Of a stretch of 64,000 nt of DNA, positions 1-13,133 are shown piece by piece. The stretch is taken from the NCBI RefSeq assembly GCF_019578655.1, contig NC_063258.1, positions 30,384,802-30,448,801 of the forward strand, written 5' to 3'. Below the pieces are notes generated by a model, which saw only the letters and a list, made by a program, of their open reading frames with translations, ran no database searches and was not told the DNA's origin. The first letter of the stretch is position 1. Each line of letters starts with the position of its first letter. The DNA is from Ricinus communis. Its lineage: Eukaryota > Streptophyta > Magnoliopsida > Malpighiales > Euphorbiaceae. Made by a program: the position numbers and the translations under genes.

Positions 1-282
1 ATTTGAAGAGCAATAATACCTCTATAAAGATCTGAGTTAACACGGTATACATAATGGTATGGAAGCCAACACATAAATGTTACACTGTTCTGCTGTAGTT
101 CTTCAGTTGCTGTATCTACATATGAATAGCCTGTATATTCAGGTCAACCAAAAAAAAAGGGCAAAAGAAAAGTGCAATATATCATATACCCAAACAAGGT
201 ACAGTTAGAAAGCCAAAACACCATATAAGTTAGAAAGGCCATAGGGGAGAGAGTTCTTGGCATTGTCCGACCTTTGAATAAA
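1..282 (-). other. 3' flank / probable 3' UTR of ELF3
   Basis: No open frame of interest. The segment lies directly after the ELF3 stop codon in transcript direction, so its part nearest position 282 is probably 3' UTR. The poly(A) site was not located. Confidence 0.5.
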
Positions 283-3200
283 CTAAATAGTATCATTTTG
301 TTTTCTCTCTTCTTGGATAGATTGGAAAATCCGAGCTGCTGACTCAGTAGCAGATCTACGGTTGTGAGGCACAACTTTGATCACTCCTCTTGGCTGGTTG
401 GTAAGTTGAGGCTGAGTGGCTCCTTCCAAAGCAATAGGAGCCGTTGGGAACAGTGGAAGTGGATCTCTTGTTTCAGCAGCTTGAGCATTCCCAGCTCCTT
501 GCACTCTCTCACTGGGACTGCTTGCTGTACTTCCCCGTAGCTCAGTGTCTTTAGAAGCCCGAGGCTTGTTAACTCGTGGAATGGATCCACTCTTCTGCAG
601 TTGTAAGCTTGGATGTTGCACAACAATGTTTGCTCCTCCTCCCGATAACTGACCAGCTTGACCATAGTAATTCATTTGTTCCACTGCTGAACCTGGCATG
701 GTTGAGCTCATGATCGGCATGCCATATGGAGGAAAGTAACCATGACCAAGCGCAGGAACACCTGGCATGGGCATGGTTCCTTGATGGGGATGATGAGAAG
801 CTGGAACCCCATAGGTCGGATCCATAAAATTACCAGTCACAGGACTTGGACCAAAAGGCCTGCATCCTCCACAGACTGATCCCATAAATCCTGGTGCGGC
901 GTATGGCTTGTATACAAGTCCTTCTGACGGAGACATCACAGGAACTAACCACTGATGCCCGAGTGAATGCTGGAAACACCAAGGGGCCATTTTGCTATCA
1001 GCAGCCACAGGAACTGGTTTTGGGTTCCCTGTATAAGGCCCGCAATTAGAAGGCTGACTGCCATTTTTGACAGAAGAAAACTTCCCAACTGCATTCTCGG
1101 CAGAATATTCCATGTTGTGATTTAGTTTCTCAGGATCATATTTGCGCTTACTAACATGCACTGGTGGTGTCACAACATTTTCCGATGGAGGTTTCTTTGC
1201 AGGTGAGACCTTCATAGAAGGTTTTCCCAAATAAGTACTTTCTTCAAGTAAAAGATGTGGAGATCCAGCAATAAGTCGTTGAACCTGCAAAAAGGTAAAA
1301 CTTAAGATATTTTCTTTTTCTTAAACGAGCACGAAAATGTTCACTGAATACAGTACCAGGACTAGAAGCCAGTTTATAGGTTATAACAAAATGTTACCTT
1401 TATCAATCTATGCAACTCAAACACTTGCACTGCAAACAGTCTCTGTTGACTGTAAAGGGTAACAAGAATAAGATCAAGAACATAAACCACAGAAGTTTGA
1501 CAAAAGAATCACAAGCATATAAATGGGAATATAGTATCAGCTCAACAACATGGAATTATTCTTAAGAAAACCTCTACAAGCAGAATTTTAGTGCTATACA
1601 AATGGTTCTGTCGGTACCACTTCCATATGATATGTTAATACTCACTATGTGAAGTCATTTTGTGAAAATCATTAAGAAATCTTATAGCTAAATGCATTTT
1701 ACATACTATTCTTGGATAAGAATATTGCACCACTTTCTATATTGCAGGTAGATCACAAGTAGAAGGTTTAAGTTGCACAGGACACATCAAGTGTGCCCAT
1801 TTATCTAACTTAAAGCCATTTTCAACTTCACGCTCTGCAATTAAGAATTTATGGTGATGATTATTATACTAACAAAGCTAACATCGCAGGGGATACAAAT
1901 CAAATAGAAGGTAAAACGAAATAACTCTGGAAGCATTATAAGGCTTTGGCAAGTTTCCCATCAAGGAAACTAGTAACACATAGCCATTCTGTAGTGCAAA
2001 TCTTTTGTGAGAAGTAAATGCTCAATGCTTCTAGCACTGAATAAAAAATTTGTAACCCAAAATAAGCACATGTGGTGCAAATAAAGCATTAGATACCACC
2101 CATAACTGTGAAATTAATAGGACCCATTCGTGTATGCAGAAAACAATCTTGAACACAACTGAATCAAGTAGGAAGCTACATGCAAGAGAAGGATACTCGG
2201 GTGCAACATGAACATATACAACTCTGTGTCTAACCTATATTGTTGATTTAATTAGCAACAATTATAAATATTTAAGTGTGGAAGCTGTGTATAGAGAAAA
2301 AATCACAGGATAAAAGGTGGGTGCAAATAGTATGAAGCCTAGCCCCATAGAATCCAAGTTAGAGCACCAAGAGACTGTAAGACAAAGTATATTTGCCATA
2401 TACCCACCACCAGTTCATATTGTCAACTACCCTCTGGTTCATCCATTACTCACCCAATGGACCATTCCTGGAACTATCCTCCACCAGTTGTTGCCTCCTT
2501 GCTTCAAGCCCTCGACTGCCACAGATGGGAAAAATCTTGAATCGTAGCAGGAAAAAGAAAGCACCGCCAAATCGAGACAGGAATATAACCAAAAGCAAGA
2601 TGCAAAAGAACAATGAAATGATCCACTGTCTCGCGGGCACCTTGAAAAAAGTACCTTGATTAATACTTTCCATCTCCCTACTGTAAAATGATCCACCATT
2701 TGCCATCGAGGGCCCTTTGATTACACAACTGCCAGATTCCTCCGTCCAAAACAGTCAATCATTCCATATTCCTAAAGTTAGCATCCCAATATCGTATCTC
2801 AACAATCTAAAGTAGGTAAAGCAAACTAATCCCAGGAACAGCAAAATGAAGAAGCTTCCTACATACCACTTATCAAATTCCCTTTCCCAGGGAAGAAATT
2901 TTCTAGTTTCTCAAATCCAAATAAACAGACACGGTAAAAAGCCAAAATTCCCTCAAATATATTATAGGCAAACACATAAGAAACCAAAATAAAAGTTAAA
3001 AGTGGGGAAAAGAGAGTGTTGCAGAACAGTATCAAGAATTAGAATGCATGAATGGAAGAATACTAGCATCAAATCAATATCCTTAATATTGATTGTGAAA
3101 ATAGAATATTCCGTTGTTTTCTTCCAACAATTTTAATTTTCAGTCATATTCCACCATAAATACGAAATTGATTAAAAGGAAAATGTATAACCCGCAAAAA

Positions 3201-5223
3201 TCATGTAAGTTTATGCAGGCTGAGGTTTTCAAGGATCCTCTTTTTCTTCCCAGATAAAATCATGGTCAACAGCACAATGAAGAGTTATGAACCTAAACAG
3301 CTTAACATTGTCCTTCATTAATAAGAGTGTCTATCAGTTGCTACAATCGGAATAATAATCACATGCTGTATTATCATAAAATTTGATTTTATATATGCAG
3401 TGATATTACTAAGACTTACCTGACAATTGCCCTTCTTGCTTTCCAGAAATGCTTTTGACCAATTATTCCTACAACATCATCAGGAGAAACATCTAGTGCT
3501 GATACAGAATCCAGCATTGATATCTCAGATACATCATCACTTTTATCTCCATTTCCAAATTGTACTGACATATAACTCCTGTCTCCATGGTGTTCACTAT
3601 CAATTTCAGGCTCGTTGGGACTATTAAGATCCTCTGTCGAATGAGAGTCACTCATTGGCTGGGGACCATTTCCTTTCTCTAATTCCCTTGTCAACTCAGG
3701 AACACCTTCATCATGGCCACTGTCATTTTGCTGTAACAGAGCAGCAGAAGCCTCTTGTTGCAAACAGACATCATTTTCACACAAACTACTAGAACTAGCA
3801 ACAGGGTCATCTAAATTTTGTTGACTTGGGGATGCATCCTCAGGCCTTACTATCATCAGTTCCTTACTTGGTGAACTTGTAAAAGATCTTACTGAATGAC
3901 CCCTACTTGAGACACACGCCTCTAGGTTCTCCTTACTCTGGTTTCTTGCATCCTGTCTCAAGTTGGGACCTCTAGAGATATTATTTTTTTGATCCTTGTC
4001 ACCAGCATCCCGTAATCTTGTTGAGTGACCCAAATAATTCTGGCCAAAACTGGTGGAATTTTCCATATCAATGCCACTCTGAGTTTTACCAAGAGATTGT
4101 CCCATCCCAGAGTGAAGAAATACAGGTACTCTGAAATCATCTTCATCTCCTTTCTTTTTCCTCTGCTCAATTTGAGCTGATGCAGCATTTGAGTTTCCTC
4201 CATCAGGTTGGCGAGAATGGAGCTTCTCATCCAGATGAGAGTGTGTAGAAGGAGGAACATGAAGCGGGAGGTGCAAATTGCGCTCATAGCCACTCCCCTG
4301 CATATTAATTGCTCATTGATATCAGAATTAATAAATACATTATTCCTGTTTATGCGAGCACATATGCACGCAAGGAGCAAATAAGCTGTCTATGCCAGCC
4401 ACACACATCCAAAGATGAAGAAGAAGCAAATATCAACCCCGATATAGAGAACATAATTGCAAAAAGGTTAATATTCCTACCCCAATAGTACAAAAATTAG
4501 AACTTAAGATTACAATTTATCTGTTGCTCAACACACTCCTCAACATCCCCAAAATAAATAAAGCCTAAAACCAGCGTTGCCTTCTCATGTTGACTATGAT
4601 ATGTAGTTAAGATGACTTGAACTAAAAGTAGAACAACTGTATCTAAGACTTTCCTCCCTAGACGATCTCTATTTTCGTCACCACTCCTTGTCCCCAAACA
4701 AGCAATTTTTGGAAAAGACATTGCGCGAGTAATTTATATATAACAAGATAAATTTATATATAACAAGATAAAAATGGAGATTACATGACTTCCAACGTTA
4801 CAGAAAAGAGCATAGCCAACTATAGCATCAAACTGATACCAAAATGCTACTAGAAGCACTTATAAGTGTAAATCCCAAAGGAAGTAGTTCAATGCTAGAA
4901 ACTTGCCTTAGTAACTGAAGAAAAAAAAAAACTAGGTATAAAGAAATATCCGTCACAAAATTTACGTAATAAACATTATGTATCAACTTCATAGCTACCT
5001 GGCTGGAGGATGCTGCAGGAACCAAGTTGGTAGCTTTACTTGGATTATGAAGCAAAGCGCCATGATTATTAAACCTCTGAGAAGGAATACTAAGCTGCTC
5101 GTAAAGGGCCATCTTATTCCTCGGTGGAGCTCTTGGCCCTCCTTTATCTGTATCATTCACATGAAGCCTAGGGAACATAGGCCCCATCATCTTTTCATCA
5201 TCCTTCCCTCTCTTCATTTTCTC

Positions 5224-5229
<6 letters not shown>
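283..5229 (-). CDS. ELF3: EARLY FLOWERING 3 (ELF3), circadian evening-complex scaffold
   Basis: Four coding exons on the minus strand: 4999-5229, 3420-4297, 1398-1449 and 283-1284. All junctions are GT-AG and phases agree (231, 878, 52, 999 nt), giving 720 residues; Arabidopsis ELF3 is about 695. The N-terminal block with [10 protein letters not shown] and [20 protein letters not shown] is the ELF3 signature. The core at about residues 345-400, [20 protein letters not shown] followed by [15 protein letters not shown], spans exons 2, 3 and 4; exon 3 is only 52 nt. In the known family ELF3 is a nuclear scaffold that joins ELF4 and LUX to repress PIF4/5 and PRR genes at dusk. The first ATG (5229) abuts a GA microsatellite; the family-typical start MKRGK is four codons further, at 5217, so either may be used. 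No long glutamine run is present. It is divergent from the exonuclease-KH gene. Confidence 0.96.
1450..3419 (-). other. ELF3: ELF3 intron 2
   Basis: A 1,970-nt intron between the 878-nt exon 2 and the 52-nt exon 3. Donor CAG|GTAAGT at 3420/3419 and acceptor TTTACAG at 1450. Short open frames at about 2317-2706 on both strands have no recognisable product. Confidence 0.85.

Positions 5230-5271
<42 letters not shown>
5229..5271. repeat. (TC/GA)n microsatellite at the ELF3 start
   Basis: About 21 uninterrupted TC dinucleotides on the plus strand, read as GA in the ELF3 leader. Its last base is the A of the first ELF3 ATG. Confidence 0.98.
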
Positions 5272-5274
<3 letters not shown>

Positions 5275-8200
5275 TCAACTCAATACGAACCCAAAACCTT
5301 AAACTCGATTACCCATTTGGTTCACTAAATGAAGCCATGATTTCACTTCAAAAACACAAACAGAAAACTAATATTTGCTAAAACCCAGCTGCAGAAACTG
5401 AATATCTTTAAAACCCAAATGCCAAAATCAGCTGCTCTTCCTCAAAAACTCATCAGCACCTCAATTCAAATCGAAACAAACAAGCATAAGTAAGATTTTT
5501 TTTAAACCACCAAATAATCAAAACCCACTCACTTTTTACTAATGTGACTAAATCTTTAAGTACCGAAAAAAGGTGAAAACTCGAAAAAACCAGAAAGACT
5601 GAAAGACTGAGAGACCCAGATGCTAAAAGTCGGTTCCTCTTTAGCAAACTAGAAAAGGGGAAAAGGCCTTGAAGGAGAAATTAGTGAGGCAAAGAGTAAA
5701 TCAGGATGAAAAGGGTAAAGAAATCTAAAAGATTGAACAATTAGAAAAAAGAAACAAAACAATTAGCGATTAGGTCTTCCTACGAAGAAGAAGAAGAAGA
5801 TAATCGCCTCGTTGAAAAGGGAAAGGGGCAGAAAAGTGCTTTGGTGGTGGGACCCTTCGGATAGAACTAGAAACGCTCTTTTGTGATTTAACAATCATCA
5901 ATCTGATCTGGCTTTTGGCAAAATTTTAATGTCAACTTTTATTTTCTTTTTAACATTTCTTGTTTGCTAGTTTTTGGTAATTAGTTAATTTAGTCATTGT
6001 TGATTCAAATCTTGGTAGGTTAGCCAAAATAAAACAATTAATTAATATCTAATGGATTAGGATTAGGGTCATCTCTTTGTCTTTCCCGTACTGCTAAAGC
6101 ATCACAGAGTACATAAAGGATTTCTTTTTTCTTTTTTAAATAAAGTGAGAGAGACTTTTTATATAATTAATATCCGATCAATGAAAATAAGTTATTTTTG
6201 TATTTCTAATTTTACGCAAACTAGTTTGTATAATCATTAAGATAAAATTTGAATGTTTTTAGATTTGAGGAATCTGGAATTTGTTTATTAGATTCGAAAT
6301 TACACTATCAATCAGAATTACTCATAAATGTCAAATTTATTATGACATAAATATTATGTAACTAAATCTTCTTGGAATGTTACATATAAAATTGTATTTA
6401 TAAATAATCCATGCATATTAAGTAAGAAAACAAATTGCGATCCGCATGTTATCCACTTTCACTATATGACTGACATGTGTAAAGTGATATATAGTTTAAC
6501 CCCCTTTATGTGCCAGGAAATATTTTTGAAGATTCTGTGAGATTTTTTAAAGCAAAAATTGCATTTTAAAATAAAAAGGAAAAGCAAAACAAAACCAAAA
6601 AAAAAAAAAACACTTTATCAGTATATAATTAGTATTTACTATCACTTCCTTAGTTTGGCGTTGGAGTTCTATGGAATTAGAACGGGAGACTCGGGTTTGT
6701 TCTTTCCTTTATATTTTTCATGATAAAATAATAGTTTATTTTCATTTAAATATGTTTATATTTAGCTTTAAAAAAATTTTACAAATATTCATTTTTATTG
6801 GATTTCATCTGACAATGACTGATAAAAATAGTAACTATTAATTTTTTGTAATAAATTAATAATTTATTGTCAATGTTAATAAAATCTATAGTAATTAAAT
6901 CTAATTTTTATAATTATTTAATAAATATGATTCTTATAACTATCAAAATCCACCTCATTTTTTCGCTATATTTTCATTACAAAGATATATTACATCAGGA
7001 TCCGTTCCTCAAACCAAATCACGCCAATATTATAAAATTTTTTGGATTTGGTCAGATTTAAATTTTTCCAGTATAGTAGATCTCGGCTCGGTGATTATAT
7101 ATAATGTCCAAAATTGTTAAACTCGAATTATTATAAAAAATAAAAATATTTACCTTATAAATTTTTGGTAATATAAGATTTGTTGGATGGTTTTAAAAAA
7201 AAATAATATTTTAAATTTGTTTAAGAAATAATCAAATTTTTTAAATTTAAATTTAAATTATCTAAAATAAAAGATATATATCCAAACTCGAAAATTTGTA
7301 GATAAACTTGGGCGAACAGGGTAAATATTTAAGCCTTAAATTTAAACTCTAAAAATAAATAATGGTAAAATTTAAGCACTTTTGACACTTAAAAATTTAT
7401 ATAGAAATTAAGTGTTATTAAACATGAATCATATAATTAATTAGTTATATATCTTACGTTATAAAGTTGTTGAGATTATTTTTATTATAAATAATAATAT
7501 AAATTATGTCTAATGAATTTTATAACATTTTATAATTATTTTAATACTTTAAAAGTAATAATAAATTAATTTTTAATATTTTAGAATTTTATTAATTTGA
7601 AAAATTATTTATTTAATATAAGAAATTAATTTTAAACTTTTTATTAATTAAGTTTTAAGATTATATAAATTAGTACTATAAATATAATTAATATATTATC
7701 TTTCTAGATTAAAAATTAATCTATTTTAGAATCCTAAATTATTAGTCAATACGATAATATTAAAAATATAATTAAAATATTTTTTAAAAATAAAAATTAT
7801 TTTTTAATTTAAATATAATTTATTAATTATAAATTAATAAATAATAAAATATATAAATTAAATTATGTGTCAAAAAAATATAATATATATATTAAAATAG
7901 AAGATTTTATATATTAAATTATAATTCCACTTATCTAAAAGATTTCATATTGTATTACATATATATATTTACGAATAATGATTCAAAATTTAATTGTCTA
8001 ATTATTAAATAGTTATAAACATCTAAATATTAAATTATTGATATTAACCTTTATCTATGTGTAGCAGAAAAATATAAAATTAATAACAATTTATAGGAAA
8101 TTGCAAAAAGAATTGATTGAAGAAATTAGTTCCATTTTCTTAATTGAACTTTTACACAAGAATAACATGCTTTTTTCTTTTTTCTGAAATTTTTTTCCCA

Positions 8201-8380
8201 TTTTTTTTCTTCAATGATTTTCTCAAAAACAATCCTAAAAAGAAAGATATAATCCAATAATCGAGACCTAATAATTATTAAAATCGCCAAGCTTATAAGA
8301 GAAAGAAGAAGAAGAAAAGGTTAGAAAGAAGAAGAAGAAAAAGAAGAGAAATCCTAGAAAAGCTTGGATGGTTGGATCAC
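5272..8380. other. Divergent ELF3 / exonuclease-KH intergenic region
   Basis: This region separates two divergent genes and should hold both promoters and 5' UTRs. The part at 5272-5870 is GC-richer and contains a GAA run near 5785; it is probably ELF3 leader or leader intron. An upstream ATG with a 64-codon frame (5453-5647, minus) would be an upstream ORF if transcribed. About 5930-8260 is very AT-rich with no gene. GAA-rich DNA at 8295-8350 probably belongs to the 5' UTR of the plus-strand gene. Confidence 0.6.
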
Positions 8381-11300
8381 ATGGCTGCTTCTTCTTCTTC
8401 TCATCAGACACACATTCCTCTCCCTTCAGACTCCGGTATTTCAACATTTCTTCATTCTTTCTATTATCGCATTGAAAAAACCTAACTAATTTTTTTTTAA
8501 TTCTATCCGCTCTCATTTCACGATTATTTGGTTTTTATTTTTCTCTCTGTCATTACTGATTATCTAATAGTTTCTGTTCCGATTACTTTCAATTGTAGAT
8601 TATAATTTCGATTAATTCTATGCTTTACTATTTCATGTTTTCTATAGATTATTAAATAGAATCTGTTTCCGTTATAAGCTCATTCCATGATTTTCTACCC
8701 TTTCTTTTAATTTTTCTTTGTTTCTCATGAGTTACAATTATTAAATAGAATCTCTTTCGATTATAAGCTTCAAAACGTATTAATTTTGTAATTTTCATGC
8801 GCTCTTATTTCGTGATTTTCTGATTTGTTTCCTCTCCAATTATAAATTGTTAATACAATTGTCTCGATTATTCTGTTTGATTATGTATAAATGCAAATGA
8901 ATGAATATTCAGAAATGTAAAGTTAATATCTATGTGTTTGTGTAATTGTTGTTTCCTGTTATATATGAGCTCTGTGTACAAGCTTATATACTCATGACCT
9001 CGAAGCTTTATTAACCCTTTCATTCTCCTTCCTTTGACCAACATTATGATTGTTATAATGTTCTGTTAGGTGGCAATAAACCCTTAGATCATGAAGCTCA
9101 ATTATCACTGGTTCCCATCCATGTTGTTACTGATGCTTCCCAACTGCCGGCTGAATTCCTTAACCCTACTCCTGATAAGCAATTGATTATAGGTTTTGAT
9201 TGCGAGGGTGTTGACCTTTGTCGCCATGGAACTCTTTGTATTATGCAGGTAAACCATATTTTGTTAATAAGGGGTGTTTGGAGAGTCTAAGAATGTAGTA
9301 ATTCAATCCAAATGTATTTAGTCAATTATTGTGTTTGGGAAGCTTATAGTTGCTAGGATTCAGTTCTTTTAACTTTTTTTTGAAAAAAAAGGAACAGAGG
9401 CTGTTACGAAAGAATTAAAATCATGCCGAAATAATTGACATGATTTTGGCTAAAATTTAAGTTAATTGAACTCCTGCACAAGATTCATCCCAGACAAGGC
9501 ATAACTGTCTGGTGCGTTTGTCTAGTGAGATTTTGACTTTTGATATAAGAAAATTGTGTTTCTTTTTGCAGATTGCATTTCCAGATGCTATATTTTTGGT
9601 TGATGCTACCCAGGGTGGAGAAATGCTTCTGAAAGCTTGTAAGCCTGCTTTGGAATCTAGTTACATCACAAAAGTTATTCATGATTGCAAGCGAGACAGT
9701 GAGGTGGCCTATTTGAATTTTCTTTAGTTTTTCCCAAAAGCTTGTTTGATATGTTATTATATTTACTATAGTTTATACCAATGTCATTTTGCAGGCATTA
9801 TACTTTCAATTTGGCATCAAATTGCACAACGTTTTTGATACTCAGGTGAGCTACTTACAAGAACCAATAAGCAGAAATGCTATCCAGTTCCTTTTAAAAG
9901 TCTTTGGTTGTGTATCTAAAAATCCTCTATTTTTTTGACTGTTTTGTTGTTGATTTTTAAAATTTGATCAGCCTTTTTGATGCATGGTCGACTCTATGCT
10001 GGCATTAGTCTATGTAGAATCTTCTTTTAACAAGGGTTGGTTTTAGTAGTCATGGTATATTGGATCTTTTAGGAACCATAACCTAATAAATTATTCGTTA
10101 TCATCCATGGAGTATACTGGAATCGCCTGCACTCGCGATGAGTATTTTCGATTTAAAGCTGCTATTTGAAGTAAATGCATATTTATAATTTTGTTTTCCT
10201 GTAGATTGCCTATTCTCTGATAGAGGAGCAAGAAGGACGGACTAAATTGCCAGATGACTATATATCTTTTGTTGGCCTTCTTGCAGATCCACGCTATTGT
10301 GGTATTTTATATGCCGTGGTATCCGTTTGTATTTGTTTGAGGACATGTAACTTTGTGTTAATTTCTTAACATACTTGATGATAACTAAAGGTTTATGTTG
10401 AATTGTTACCAAATTTCTTCAAAGTCTTTCTATGTTATCTTGTTTGCTATTGTGTTTTCATTATTACTCATGGTCACCCAAGTATTGCTAGATTTTGTAT
10501 GGTCTACTTATGCAAGTTACTGTCTGAGTCCTGCGATCCTAATCAGTGCCTATCAGCACCCATCTGCAGAATGGAGGTTTGGAAAGATAGAAAGGACTTC
10601 TGGAAATTCCAGAATGTCTTTGGAATTTGATTGAAACAGATTGTTGGCTTAGATTCTATATTTTGAGTGGTATTTCAAGCACAAGATTCTCACAGTGGAA
10701 AAAGGGTTTCTCAGAGGTCTTTTTGTTTCTTACACCGTGTTTGGTTTTCATTTTATGTTGATCATTTCTTCTCTTTCCTGGGAGTGGTGGAGAGGTAATT
10801 ATAGTCTAAAATAGGTTCATACTAGACTTTTTTATTTTCTTATTTTATTAGCCTCTTCTGTTCCCCGGATTTTTTAGCAGGTTTAGTTCTTCAATTAAGT
10901 TGGACATCTCTTTCTTTTTTAATGATAGTGGCAAATTTTTTCACATTAAAGTCTTGGTATGTTGAATGTTTCACCATGTTTTCTCTCTTTGTTCCTTTCT
11001 CTTTCCCCTTCCATATTTCTTAGCCATTGACTGCAATGACTTATAAAATAGTCCTTTTCTGGAAAAATTGTATACTGTATGACGCCCTTAATCCTCATGC
11101 TTTGGACTAGACAAAGTAATTTGGTTGGACTTGGGCCTAATCTTACATACTAGTGAATCTTTATTTGTGCATACTGCATAATTTCCCCCATATTTCTTGG
11201 ATTTATAAATTGAGTATTTGGATGTAGGCATATCATATTTGGAGAAGGAAGAGGTTCGTCTTCTCCTTCGACAGGTTAGTCTAAACGTCTAATTATTCTT

Positions 11301-13133
11301 GTTTCTCTTGATCTTAAATTTACAAAAGCTGCTTGGCACCTGCAAAAATTACTGTTAATGTGCCTATGGAAGAAACCATAGCATATTAATAAGCAGTTAC
11401 TAGCTTGGATATATTTGTTTATCTTCTTCTTTCTCTCCCTCCTATTAAAACCACTTTTCCTTTTTTAGTTTGAAAGATTGTCATAATTTAGAATAATGCA
11501 AATGTGCCAATATTACCTTTTCGGTGAAGTGACTTCACTTCCACGATAGCCTTACAGAAGAAAATTAGTGAGTCCCTTGCCACATAAATCTTGATGGGAG
11601 GAATAAGCAATGAGATACCCTGTCAATTTACAAAGAAAGCATGTTCCAAGCAAAGCACCAACGTCTTTTATGAACTTTGGATAAAATCTATAGCTACTGT
11701 TGGCGCAGTGTCTTCTAAGTTTACAATTTCTGATGAATGCTGTGTCTTGTCTGTTATCATCAGGATTCTAATTTCTGGACATACAGACCACTATCTGAAT
11801 TGATGATTCGGGCAGCTGCAGATGATGTTCGCTTTCTTCTTTACATCTATCATAAGATGATAAAGAAACTAAATCAGAGATCACTCTGGTATCTAGCAGT
11901 TCGCAGTGCATTGTATTGTCGATGTTTCTGCACCAATGACAATAATTATGCTGATTGGCCATCTATCCCACCTATTCCAGGTTCTATCTCTTATCTGACG
12001 CTAGTAGTGTATTTAATTCTTCATTTGCTGCTTTTGCTCTCTAAAAATCATGGGTTAGACAAATTATTGAGCTTTGTCAATTATAATCATGCTTTAAATT
12101 TTTCTTCTCTTATTGTGTTTTTCCTTTTTGGACCAATGGAACCTTTTCCTTTTCTTCTTTCTCTTCCCGAGGTTCTCCGGGTTTTTTCCTTAAGATATGT
12201 CCCTCTTAAGTCCAAGTTTCAAATGAGATGAAAGATTAGAGTATGATGGATAAAAATCTAAATCTCAGAAAACAGACCAATATTTGACTTCAAAAGAAGG
12301 GTGTCTGTTGAGAAATATTTTTTACACATAAGCACTATATGTATGATTCAATAACAAAGCTAATTGTGGTCTTGGGACTTTGTTGTTAAGGCTTGTGAAA
12401 ATGCTTTACTTTTGATTTTTCTTCGTATGTGGAACAACCGAGTGGTTTAATATTACCTGAATATTGAACTAGTTGTGTTTTGTCTGTCTAGGTAACCTTG
12501 TAGGAGATGGAAATGCTCCTGAGGAGGAAATCCTCTCAGTTCTTGGTGTTCCTCCTGGAAAGATGGGACGTGTTATTGGCAGACGAGGAGCCTCTATTTT
12601 GTCAATAAAGGAATCTTGCAAGTAGATCCCTCTTTCAATTTCTCCCTGCTTCACGGTCACCTGCATATCCTTCTGTTTTGTTCTAGTAAGTTATATTGTT
12701 CCTTACATTAAGGTCATATTTGTGCAGTGCGGAAATTTTTATTGGAGGTTCCAAGGGTCCACCTGACAAGGTAAGTCTTATCAACTTATGAAACTTTCTG
12801 AGACCTAGCAGTCATATGATCTGCTTATGCACACTTGGTGTCGAATTGGTGACTCTGAGCGTTTTATTTTTCGTTATAATTATGCCACAAACTCAGATAA
12901 ATGAGGAATCTGTTGAACATCTAACATATAATCATAAAAATTCTTGAGGTGTTGGACCTAATACTAGAATTTGAATTAGTAGCAGTTTAGGATTTTATTA
13001 AGTATTATGTTGATCTATTCCATTCTGGTACCTAATGCTGGTAGGTTTCTTGTAGGTATTCATAATTGGACCAGTGAAGCAGGTGAGGAAAGCAGAGGCC
13101 ATCCTCAGGGGGAAGATGCTGGAAATATATTAG
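8381..13133 (+). CDS. 3'-5' exonuclease-domain plus KH-domain protein
   Basis: Ten coding exons: 8381-8435, 9070-9248, 9572-9703, 9795-9845, 10205-10301, 11228-11274, 11764-11980, 12492-12621, 12728-12770 and 13056-13133. All introns are GT-AG and the sum is 1,029 nt (342 residues). Residues about 45-215 form a DnaQ-like fold: GFDCEG (D62, E64), VIHDCKRDSE (D116) and AAADDVRFLL (D208). Residues about 270-340 form a KH domain with loop GRVIGRRGAS. This domain pair matches the plant protein family that includes, as I recall, Arabidopsis At2g25910. A role in RNA trimming or binding is an inference from the domains. The Tyr usual four residues before the last Asp in DEDDy enzymes is Ala here, so activity is uncertain. 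An out-of-frame ATG at 8368 overlaps the start. Confidence 0.93.

Noticed and set aside
2317..2706. Several frames of 76-88 codons in ELF3 intron 2
   Set aside because: They overlap each other on both strands and show no domain; consistent with chance in an intron.
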